Assembly: GCF_003369915.1 (NCBI RefSeq)
Contig: NC_046673.1
Location: 21,567,718 to 21,631,717, forward strand
Length of the DNA: 64,000 nucleotides
DNA from: Drosophila miranda
Lineage: Eukaryota > Arthropoda > Insecta > Diptera > Drosophilidae
Direction of reading: 5' to 3'
In this document: positions 25,801 to 35,570 of the stretch, piece after piece
Layout: every line of letters starts with the position of its first letter
How positions within the stretch are numbered: the first letter of the stretch is position 1
Notes under the pieces: generated by a model
What the model saw: only the letters and a program-made list of their open reading frames with translations
Databases searched by the model: none
Told to the model about the DNA's origin: nothing
Made by a program: the position numbers and the translations under genes

Positions 25801-26712
25801 TGGCATATTTATTTTCCTCTGCTCGCCATCGACTCTTCGACTCCTTGACTCCTCGACTCCTGGCCCTCTTTGCCTCCTTTCTCGCTGCCCTTTGTGCTGC
25901 TGTCGCATTCTTGATTTAGCAAATTGACTGCCATGAAAATGCGGAAAACTTGTGCAAAAGTTGCCAGCAGAGCGCTTGGAAAATTCGCTTAAAGCGGTGA
26001 ATTTAACTGAAAGTTCTCTAGCCATGACAGACATGAGAGACACGAGAGAGGAGCAAACGTAGTTTGGGGAATCTTTGGAAGAAAGTGGGTGTGTTTTTGG
26101 GGGGGTGGCAACGGCTCTAAAAGAAAGAGAAGCTGAAGACTCAACGATGATTGAAGAGAGGAGAAAAGCACGAGCATGAGTTATAAATAAGTACCCAGGA
26201 AGTGCGAGCTCCTTCAGAGGAGTTCTGAGTCCGGAGTCACCCTCTTTACCCACTCAAATGACTTGTCCAGGTCCCATGTCAGAGGCTCCGTGTCAAGTGT
26301 CAATTGCCTGACATTCGATGCGCCACCTACTCGCACCAGAGTCAACCTTGGCCCCAAGTCTTGGTCTCTCCAAATGCTAATGAACTTGGGTAATAAGTCC
26401 TGGCCCTCCTGGTGGCCGACACGCCCATCCGGGCACAGCTCAGGTGTCGGTGAGGAGAGGGACAGAAGGACAATGCCTTGCGCCACGTTTAACAATTTGC
26501 AGCCTTAATGTGGCACCAAAGTGTTAAGGTCCGTGTGCCTTCCATAAGTTTCGCCAACGAACGAGCCAAGGAGCCAAATGGTTGTCCATGTTATGTATGG
26601 TCGGAGTACGTGTCGTGCCCAGACCCCAGACCCCAGACACCAGACCAGACCAGACTAGACCCCTTTTCCGTGAGCCAAGACACACGGAATGGCAGCGGCA
26701 ACGATGCGGCCC

Positions 26713-26740
26713 CAGAGAGGGAGAGAGAGAGAGAGAGTGA
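26713..26740 (+). repeat. GA array
   Basis: Purine tract dominated by GAGAGA with one GGG interruption. It resembles GAGA-factor/CLAMP sites and the core of MSL recognition elements on Drosophila X chromosomes. Confidence 0.8.
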
Positions 26741-28156
26741 GGATCGGGGCTCGGAGTCCCGGGGAGTTTAATTATGAGGCCGACCCTAGCTATTAAAACA
26801 ACTCTCTGCCACATTTTCCCTGCTCTGCCCCCCGTCCGTCTGCCTTTCTTGGCCATATCTAATGTGGGGTCGAGGCAACCCAAAGAATTCCATCTCCCCT
26901 GCCTTCCTTTCCCAGCTACCACCTTGTCCCCGCCGTCTGCGTTCCGTTCCCATTTCGATATCGACGAAAAATTGCAGCTCACTTCGGGGGGTCCGACTTT
27001 AAAGCGTAATTTCTGTGGTTACATTTGCCAAACATAAATCTAATGGATATTAATACAAGTTTGGGCATCCCGTATCCCTGCTCACTCCACTCCCCCCGCC
27101 CCAAAGAGCCACCCTTTCGCCTATATCCACCTCTCAGTCGGTGGATCCGTACGTGAGCTCGTATATTTTACGTGCCCTGGGTCTGAGTCCGTGTCCGTGT
27201 CCGTGTCCGAGTCCGAGTCCGGCTACGATTTCGGGTCGGCCTGTCCGACTAGCGATTTCCGGTATTTGCGGAGCCTCATTTCTGGTTTATTATAATTCAA
27301 CACGAATGTGTGCGTGTGCTCTGGGGTTGGGTTCTGTTGGGTTGGGAGGGGTAGTGGGAGTGGGGGGAGTCCACATTAGGTCTCTCGCAGGCCACATCAA
27401 AATATTTCAATTTTGCAGCTCGCTTTTGTGTGGTGCTTTTGCCATTTCGATGCGGCGCGAGCAAGGGTTTTCCAGGGTATGCCATAAAAAAGCCCATATC
27501 CGGTTTGTGTATGAGATTTGATGCTCTTCATGCTGCCATGGTCCCATATTCCATACACCAGGAGAGAGTGGGTGGGGCTTTCTCTTTAAATTAGATCTGG
27601 TCGAGAACTGTAGCTTTTTTTCAAAAAATAACAATTAAAGTTTCCTCTCCAGAGAGAGAGAGAGAGAGAGAAATAGAGTGCAGAGAGCTAGGCTAAGTAG
27701 TGGCTGAAAATATCTTAATTGCTCCGGGCCTGGCCTGACATCCAGAAGTTTGATTAAAAAGTTCGCACGTCACTCAATGACGCTAATCAAACTGCGGAAC
27801 GACAGACAGACGGACAGACAGATAGATATCTGCTCGTGGAAAGAGAGATGCCTGCCACCGATAGAGAGACCGATAGATAGATGGGACTACGCAAAGCGAA
27901 AGTTTGTTTCAATCAATGCGGTTTCCAGCAACAAACAAACAACAGTGCGAGGACGACGTCTAGCAGCAGGACGAGCATCTAGGAGCAGAACAAAACCAAA
28001 CCAAACCGTACCGAGCCGTACCGAGCCGGCGGAGGAAAGTTGTAAACGAGCACATAAATAACTTGAGTTTCGCTCCGAGCGTTGGCGGAGCAGAGGGGAG
28101 TGAAGAGTGCAGGGAGGCCCTCCGCCAAAACGTCAATGGAATATCAATTTTAAAGC

Positions 28157-28200
28157 AGAGACAGACAGAAAGAGAGAGAGGGAGAGAGAGAGAGAGAGGG
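28157..28200 (+). repeat. Long GA array (about 44 bp)
   Basis: The longest purine GA tract in the window, including AAAGAGAGAGAGG and a further GAGA run. The nearby 27651-27676 tract is similar. It is a candidate CLAMP/MSL or GAGA-factor site. Confidence 0.8.
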
Positions 28201-31200
28201 AAATCAGAAGGAATGGCGAAGGAAGGAAGGAAGGAAGGCCTGGCCTGGCCTAGCGAATCCGAATCCGAATCCGGATGCGGATACAGATAATAGACAGACA
28301 TACAGATGCGTGGTGTGTTTGTTTGTGTGTGTAAGTAGGATGTATGGACAGGAGACTGGGAAGAGGGAAGCAAGGGACAGTGGCTTAGCCGGAGAGCCTG
28401 AATAAAGAAGGAAAGAGGAACCCAGCACCCATGGGGCCAGAGAAGAACAGGGCCTCTGTCTCTGTCTGTCTGCATATGGCCATGTATTCAGGGCGTATGA
28501 CAATAACTTGACGCTAAGCCCGAGTCAAAACTGAAATTGAAATGCAAGCTGGAAAAAGGCGAACAACAAGCATGAAAAAAAGGACGGGCTCCTATCCGTA
28601 CGTATGTGATATGCCACAGCATAGCATGAAAGGAATATGGGATATGGGATATGAATGTGGGGAGAGCTGCCCAAAGGATTGATGCATTGGGGTATACAAA
28701 GAGGACAGGAGCATAAGACGTACTCTCGTAAGCGGCTCTACCGCATGCCCCGAGGTATCTCATTGTGGTATACAGGATACAAGATACAAAATACACGATA
28801 CACGATACAGGATCCCAGACAGGAGGACAGAGGAAGGCACTAGCTTAAAGCCGCCATGGCTGTCAGAGTCTATTGAACAATCTCAATAGTTTCCTATAAT
28901 CCCTTGTCAGATTTCTATAAGAATGAATATTATCAAGTGACTGTGCAGTTTTATTGAGGCTGCATTTCATTTATGGGACTTTCATTTGCCTGCCACTCGG
29001 AGGGCATCCTTTTCTTGGGCCTCAGGACTGCCTTCTTCCGTCTCCGTCCATGGCGCTTTCCAATTTTGTCAGCAGCCATTGTTATTTGCCTCTCATCTAA
29101 TTCAATTACAACCACGAATATTGGATCATAGCTGGCCAACAACCGACATACCTCCTGCAACCAATAGCCCACCAACTCCTCTCCCCACCTCTGACACCAT
29201 GCCCCCCACAGAAGCTCCAAGCGGGCAAACGGAATCAAAGACTCACGAACAACAAATCTTTTTTTTTTCTTTGTTGCATTCAACAGAAGGGAGAGGGGAC
29301 AGAAAGACGAGGGAGGGAAAGAAGGAAACAAAGCAACAGCTAAGAAAGGAACTGCCAAAAGAAAATGACCAACAACAACGTAATGGAGGAAAATCCATCC
29401 ATGGAAACCCGCAAATGATATACCCTCTAGGGGCTCGGGTGGCAATGATGTGTGCCCTCATTGATTTGAATATAGTTTTATGTTTACTTAAATTTATAAA
29501 ATTCCCTATCTAAAGGGCTTAGTGTCGAAGAAACAAGAGCTACATTTCGAAATCCAAAGCTCTTTTGTGCGCTAGCAAACATCTCACCAATTTTATAATA
29601 CTCCCTTTGCAAGGACACAACACGGAAGGCCAAAGACCAAAAGGGACCAAAAGAAGACCAAGAGCAAACGGTAGAGAAGGAGAAGAAGGAGCCGGAGCAG
29701 GAGCAGGAGCAGGAGTTAGATGCCGATAAACGGAAATACAGAACAAGAAACGTGCACAAATCTAATTTCCAAACAACACGCGCTGTGTGCCAAACACAAC
29801 AACGAAACAAAGATGGAGAAAGGAGCCGCCACAGAGAAGGCGAAATGGAGAAGACCGAGAAGTGGCAGGAGTAGAAGTAGGACCCAAGGAGAACCGAGAA
29901 GGAGAAGCCGAGGGAACCGATGACAACGACAACAAACGATGGGGCACAAAAATTGAAATAAAGATAGAGACAGCAGCGCCAGCAGTGGCAGCGATGGAGG
30001 CGGCAAAATGAAACTTTTCAATATCCGCATCCGCTCATGAATAATAATTTATAATGGCCGAGCTGCGCGCGTCATAAAAAAAGAAAAGAAGGACTCGAAA
30101 ACCAGAACCAGAGGGAAACCAAAGCCCCCATCTTCGTCTTCGTCCTCGTTCTCGTCCACGTCCTCGCCTCTGACATTGACGACAACTTCTTGGCCAGCCC
30201 GGGAAGCCGATTGATGGGCCACAGCTGAGGGCGACGATATGTCTAAGCCACCCAATGCCATCCTAACACCATCCTCTGGCATCTCTTGCGTCCTGCGAGT
30301 CCTCCGAGTGCGAGTACGAGTGCTTTGACGGGGAGATAACTTTGGTTTGGAGCAACATGTATGGGGCTGCTCATTCCTCCTTCTCATCTCTCACCTGTGT
30401 CCTGCTGCCCGTCGTTGATGAGTCTGTCACCTGCTCCACTGCCCCCGCCGAGCACCGCCTCCCCTTATTCTCAATATTTTAAGGACCTGAAACTTTGTGC
30501 GTTTTGCGGTATTCTGGGATTCCTTGGCTTATGAATATGGCAACGGCTCTGGCTCTCTTTTGGCAGCAACTTTATTCTTCCGGCCTGTGGTATTGAGAGA
30601 TCTCTGTGTGAGGATACGTGTCCGTGTGCGAGTGGTAACTGGTGCTATCTCCTCTCAAGTTAATGAAAACGAAAGGAAAGTTTCCAACCCCACACCCGGC
30701 CTCACATTTCAATTAAAATGCACAAATGTAGTGAGAGAATACAAGGGGAACACAGGGCACACGGCATATCACATTCAAACGAAATTTGAAATGATTCTCT
30801 TCCTCAGTTATGCCTCTCCTGCCTTTCCATCTTCCTCTCTTCTTTTGGGTTCTTTGGGTATTTCTTTTTTTTGCTTCCTTGAGGCCACAATTTCTAGACA
30901 TTTTCACGTAGAAATGATAATGATAAAACTTTGATTGCCGTTTTGCCACGGAATCACAGTTATTCCCGACGCACCTACTTATCCGGCATGCCCCGTGCCC
31001 CACATGCCCCATGACCCATGCCCCGTGCCCCACATCCCATTTACCGCACATCAAATTCTTATTAGCGCTCAATTTCAATTGATTCGCCCCCAGAATTCGC
31101 TCGAAGACGGAGCAAAAAACTTTTCCAATCAGCCCCAAAACAATCCTTCTTGAAGACCAATTTCTTGGCGGAGTTGTGCGGGAGTCCGCGCAGGAGTTTC

Positions 31201-31452
31201 CGTTTCGTTTCTTTTCTTCATCGCTAAAAACCCAATTAAACGCGCCATTAAATTATTTCGCAATTTGCATATATTTCGTATTTCGACTCAATAAAATTTC
31301 ACACCTGAGTGCTCCTTCCCTCTGATGCCCCCCACACACGCACCTGCTGCCTCCTCCTCCCTCATTAACCCCCAACCACACGGACACACACACACAATCA
31401 CATACACACAAGTTTGTGCTCTTTTTTTCCACCATTTTGGTATTTTCCCTTT

Positions 31453-31875
31453 TTATACCCAAAACTCAAAATGAGTATAGGGGTATATTCGATTTTTGGT
31501 AAAAATAGATGTGTGTAACGTCCAGAAGGAATCGTTTCCGACTTCATAAAGTATATATATTCTTGATCAGCATCAATAGCCGAGTCGATTGAGCCATGTC
31601 TGTCTGTCCGTCTGTCCGTCCCTATGAGCGCCTAGTTATCAATGACTATAAGAGCTAGAGCGCTCCCTTCCGCCACCGAAAAGGACGAAAATCTGTGGCA
31701 ACAAAATTGAAGGTTAAAGGAAGGTTAAAATTAAAAACACACAATCATAGAATATGACCATATCTATCAGATTGCCGAATCTGGATCAGATCGGATTATT
31801 TTGATAGCTAAGTATCGGGTATAAATGTAGAGTTGCGGTCGCCGCAGCATCTCATATCGTTCCCCTCGTTTTTCT
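31453..31875 (+). mobile_element. Non-autonomous Helitron relic of DINE-1/SGM type
   Basis: The element opens with TATACCCAAAACTC and a subterminal inverted match GGGGTATA. It then carries the conserved block around GTAACGTCCAGAAGG and CATAAAGTATATATTCTTG-like sequence, a GTCTGTCCGTC microsatellite (about 31597-31622), internal AAAGGACGAAAATCTGTGG, and a 3' end with a short GCGG...CCGC hairpin near 31838. This order matches DINE-1/SGM elements, which are abundant in the obscura group (from memory). There is no coding capacity. It lies about 0.6 kb upstream of the first microprotein gene. Confidence 0.75.
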
Positions 31876-32483
31876 TGGCATTTTCATTTTCGTCTTATTT
31901 GTATTTTATTTTTATATTCATTTTCATTCTCCAATTTGTTGTTGATTTTCTTCTGAAACTTGTTTTCCCTGTTGCCACGATATACAAACGAAATTCGGGT
32001 GTAAAATGTATATGGATATGTGCATTGTTATCGCATTACCTTAAATGGTTGAGGTTGAGGGGCAAAATAGCTGAGACGAACACGAAGGAGATGCCAGGAA
32101 GGACGATTCCCAGAGCTTCCGATGCTCGTAGCTTATTCATTTTCATCTCAAAGGAGAGATAGTTGCCACCTGATGGATTATATACCAATTCTCGCCAGAT
32201 CTCGCCATTCACATCGGTACCTCTAATCGAATGGCAGCTTATAATATAGAAATCTTACTCCATCCAAGGCTCAACTCAGACCAAACTTTTCTCAATATTT
32301 TGGGAATATACAAAAATATGTTGACTGAGAAAATTGTAAGGAACCTTTTTGTTCAGAGTCAACATTCACATCACACCCTCACTGCACACACCAGGAAATT
32401 ATTGTCAGTGTTTCGGTAAAACTTTCTGAACACATTCCAAAATATTTGAATATCGACGAAAAACCTTTAAATTAGTTCTCACC

Positions 32484-32759
32484 ATGTTTTGGTTGTGTCT
32501 TTTGTACGTTGCGTGCCTTGCTGTACTGTTTTTGGCCTATTACCTCACGACGACTATAGAGCGCCAGGTGTTCGAGCGCTTTTCCCGGATAAATCGTCTG
32601 CAAATACCCCTGAATCTTCTGCTAATTGAAATTAAACTAGTGGCCGAGACATCACGTGAAGGAAAACAACTGGAAATGGTGGAGCTGGTGCAGATGACAA
32701 AATCCATCGATCGCATAGCGCGCAGACTGGAGTACACTCGCCAAACCTTGGATCTATAA
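32484..32759 (+). CDS. Membrane-anchored microprotein A of a tandem paralogous pair
   Basis: A 91-residue protein of unknown function. Residues 4-22 form one hydrophobic helix (LCLLYVACLAVLFLAYYLT). The rest is a charged, probably helical tail with heptad-like hydrophobics. It is clearly related to the protein at 35263-35541: 12 of the first 22 residues are identical, and the C-terminal segments align (GKQLEMVEL with GQNLKLRDL, RRLEYTRQ with KSLEFNRR). Two separated coding copies that keep the same length, topology and position of poly(A) signal argue for a real gene. Start context is CTCACCATG. A possible 60-nt leader intron (about 32416-32475, GTAAAA...TTAG) is speculative. It could be a short tail-anchored or mitochondrial/ER membrane peptide; no family is recognised. 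Confidence 0.72.
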   Translation: MFWLCLLYVACLAVLFLAYYLTTTIERQVFERFSRINRLQIPLNLLLIEIKLVAETSREGKQLEMVELVQMTKSIDRIARRLEYTRQTLDL

Positions 32760-32782
32760 AGTTTTTCTCTTAATGTCGCGCA

Positions 32783-32788
32783 AATAAA
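32783..32788 (+). terminator. poly(A) signal of microprotein A gene
   Basis: AATAAA 24 nt after the stop codon. The paralogue at 35565-35570 has the same arrangement. Confidence 0.65.
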
Positions 32789-33655
32789 ATTTTGAAAATT
32801 TAATGTTTAACCAAATGAAAGACAGTTTTTGTTCCATTAAGGCGGGCACAGACAAGACTGATACAGCGATTGATGCGGCATTAGCAGAAAGGAATGGCAT
32901 GATGTGGCAAGGGAATCATCAAGGAAAACACCAGGCAGCAGAAAATATTGGTGTGTGACTTAGATCATACTTTATGAAGGACTGCCATCATAGTTGTCAT
33001 CATGAAAGATGATGATGAAACAACTTTCACACAGTGGATCCGACCAGGTAGCCCTCTACAATCCCAATCCATCCTCTTCCCTCTGATTCTCCCTCATAAA
33101 TTCCACTCCACACGAGTACCATCGCACGTCAAGGCACATCGAGATCCGCTAAGCAGCCGCTGAGTTATGAGCCATCAAACATGGGCCACACGCCACGCCA
33201 CGCCACGCCACGCCCCGCCACAAGGCCCCTGCCAAGGCCCGCAAATGTTACCTCGGGGGATTGGGAGGGGGATATCCTGAAATGACCCAGAAATGTATGC
33301 AATACGCATTTAATTCATTCTTTCACCCTTTTTTTAATTTCTTCAAATACCCCACTCCCACACTGCTCCTCCCCTCACTCCGCCCCACCAATCACCGACC
33401 GATCCAAGCCACTCCGCAGTCCAGCAATGCACGCACAGCCGCGCACATAAAATAAATAAATACTCGTATTCAAGGAGAGAAGAAGGAACAAAAATATACG
33501 AGTATACGGGGGAAAAAGCGTCTACATGAGACGCATATTTAATTTCCCCTCACCAGCCAGCCCCTTCCGCCTGCCGCACGCCGCCCACCGCCTTCAGCGT
33601 CCCCGCCCATGTCACGAAAGGATTTTTCATAGGCCCCTAGCGTTAGACTCCCGTT

Positions 33656-33855
33656 TTATACCCTTGCAGAGAGGAGACCATGACTTCGAGCCAGGTCTGT
33701 CTGTGCATCTTTTTGATGGTATGGGCGATAGATACTTTCATAGATCTGTTGAAAGTATCTTTTGGGAAAATTGTGAGTCCAAATATAGCTTTTCGTGTGT
33801 TCCTGGAAGGAGATCCCCTGTTCAAATTTCAAGCAGTTGATCGCCAGGGTATTTA
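33656..33855. mobile_element. Decayed MITE-like element with ATACCC termini
   Basis: The left edge TTATACCCTTGCAGAG and the right edge GCCAGGGTATTTAATGC form imperfect terminal inverted repeats (ATACCCTTGC against ATACCCTGGC) about 200 bp apart. The right edge resembles the common Drosophila repeat ending AAGGGTATATAA. The interior shows no coding potential. It sits between the two microprotein genes. Confidence 0.5.
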
Positions 33856-34330
33856 ATGCTTCGGTCCCCAAATCATCGAATCATCGAATCCTCGACCCTT
33901 CCTCTCTCTCTCTCTCTCTCTCTACTGTTTTTTTGCAGCTTTGCTGTGCTTTGCTTTGCTTTGTTTCAGTGTTGCTTTTTCCGCTGCTGCTCCTCGCTCG
34001 CTTTGTTGCTGGGTTTTTTCTTTTTGTTTTTGTTTTTTGCTTTGTTTTTTTTTTCAAATTTCATTTTGTGCATACTTTATTTTTATATCCTTCATTATTA
34101 ATCGCATGTTTACACACCAGAAACGCAGCCTGCATGTGTGTAAGTGTTTGTGTGTGCCAGAGGAGCCATTGTAGGGGGGCTGCTAGGCACCGCCGCCTAG
34201 CCGGGAGGCTCCCCACAGGGTCGTGGGTCGTGGGTGGTGTTGGAAATTCTTTAAATTTCGAAACACGCAACGAAGGGGAAAAGTTTTATTTTGAAAATGA
34301 AGTGCGATCGTAAATCACATTAATTGCTCG

Positions 34331-34433
34331 CTAGATGGCGCTGTCACTGTTCAATATGGCGGCCCAAAAACCAAAATGGCTGCTGCAGGAGAAGAGAGAG
34401 AGGGAGAGGGAGAGCGAGAACGAGGGACATGGC
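34331..34433 (+). promoter_or_regulatory. Candidate insulator/Polycomb-type element: CTCF-like site, PHO-type sites, GAGA tract
   Basis: CTAGATGGCGCTG at 34331-34343 matches the core of the Drosophila CTCF motif (AGRTGGCGC). ATGGC, the reverse of the PHO core GCCAT, occurs four times: 34335, 34356, 34376 and 34429. A GAGAGAGAGGGAGAGGG tract at about 34392-34410 supplies GAGA-type sites. Such combinations are typical of insulators and Polycomb response elements. Function is inferred from motifs only. Confidence 0.4.
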
Positions 34434-35262
34434 AAGACAGGGACAGCAACAGGCCGCCAATCGAATGGACATCAAAGTTTAATTAAAAATGCACTGTTAA
34501 CAAAAACTTGTTAAAATGTAATTTAAAATTGGCAAAAAAAGCAACAATTTCCGGCACCAAAAAAATAAGCAAACTACAACTTAATTGAAATGAAAACTAG
34601 AAAAAGAGATAGAGCGAGATGGAGCGAGTCGGGCGCACAGGGAAAAGAGATAACGAGGAGACGACAACTGGCAAAAGTAAAAAACCAACACACATTTTTG
34701 AGGACAGCTCCCAGTCTGCCCCTCCTCCAGCCACCAAGTCAACCACAAAAACCATACACACACACACAGAGAGATACATATGTACGTCTGCAGATATAGA
34801 CACACAGATACAGATACAGATACAGATACAGCATGCATCAGTGTATTATCAGTGGATTGTGATTGTGGTGCAGCCCAGCCACCGCCACTGATAAAGTTCA
34901 AAAGTGAATGTTTTTTCGTGGCACAAATTGCCAAACAAACAGAAAGTCAGTCAGCGACAGCTACAGCCGTGCCCGACACAGAAGAAACATGAAAATGGGC
35001 ATGAACATGCAAGAAAGACGAGCACCTCGGGGGCCGACGAAGCCGACGAATCCCCACATACCCTTCCAGATGGATCCCTTCAATCGAAACATCTCTGCTC
35101 AGCTTTCTTCCTTGCATTGCAGATATTTGTTCAAGGTCTCTGCAGGAACATAGCACTCTTCTCAAGGAACCTTGTACTTCCGTGTCAGAATACACATCAG
35201 CTCTACGTCCTAATTCGTTTGTCAGTGAACCTATAACGTAAATTCGTAAGTTATTTCCCACA

Positions 35263-35541
35263 ATGTTTTGGTCAGCTTTATTTTACATTTTTGGCCTTGC
35301 CGTACTATGGGGCATTTATCGCCTCACGTCGATCACAAAATGCCGGCTGATGGAGCACCGAATGCAACTGATGGAGCTGGAAACCCAAATGATCAGTCTG
35401 GAACTTAAGATGATGCAGTTCGTTGACAGAACACTCGTTGGACAAAATCTGAAGCTGCGCGATCTGGAAAAGATCAAACAATCAGTGAAACGTTTCTCCA
35501 AAAGTCTTGAGTTCAATCGTCGCTCGTTTGGTGTCGACTAA
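35263..35541 (+). CDS. Membrane-anchored microprotein B of a tandem paralogous pair
   Basis: A 92-residue protein of unknown function, paralogous to the one at 32484-32759. It starts MFWSALFYIFGLAVLWGIY, giving a single N-terminal membrane helix at residues 4-20. A strongly helical tail follows, with closely spaced Met, Leu, Lys and Glu that could form a coiled coil (about 28-80), and it ends FGVD. The cytoplasmic tail is more basic and Met-rich than in copy A. The gene has no coding intron, and AATAAA lies 24 nt after the stop. Upstream DNA also shares blocks with copy A (AAGGAACCTT, CACATCA, GTCAGTG), so the duplication included regulatory sequence. Strong divergence of the tails suggests an old or fast-evolving duplication. 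No family is recognised. Confidence 0.72.
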   Translation: MFWSALFYIFGLAVLWGIYRLTSITKCRLMEHRMQLMELETQMISLELKMMQFVDRTLVGQNLKLRDLEKIKQSVKRFSKSLEFNRRSFGVD

Positions 35542-35564
35542 AAAATTTGAGGATTAATTTGTTG

Positions 35565-35570
35565 AATAAA
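35565..35570 (+). terminator. poly(A) signal of microprotein B gene
   Basis: AATAAA 24 nt after the stop codon. Confidence 0.65.

Larger units (their letters stand above)
22861..31452. other. Gene-free region with GA arrays
   Basis: About 8.6 kb with no supportable exon. Long open frames such as 23669-24421 run through simple repeats and show no domain. Contents include TCG/CGA triplet runs (near 23702-23725 and 25090-25115), TG (24985-25013), a (TGC)n run (25369-25395), three strong GA arrays (26713-26740, 27651-27676, 28157-28200) and GTCCGT hexamers (27184-27221). The region may be regulatory; no gene can be assigned. Confidence 0.5.

Noticed and set aside
25651..26253. 200-codon minus-strand frame
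   Set aside because: Low-complexity, with Pro-Val repeats from a hexamer run and no domain; not supported as a gene.
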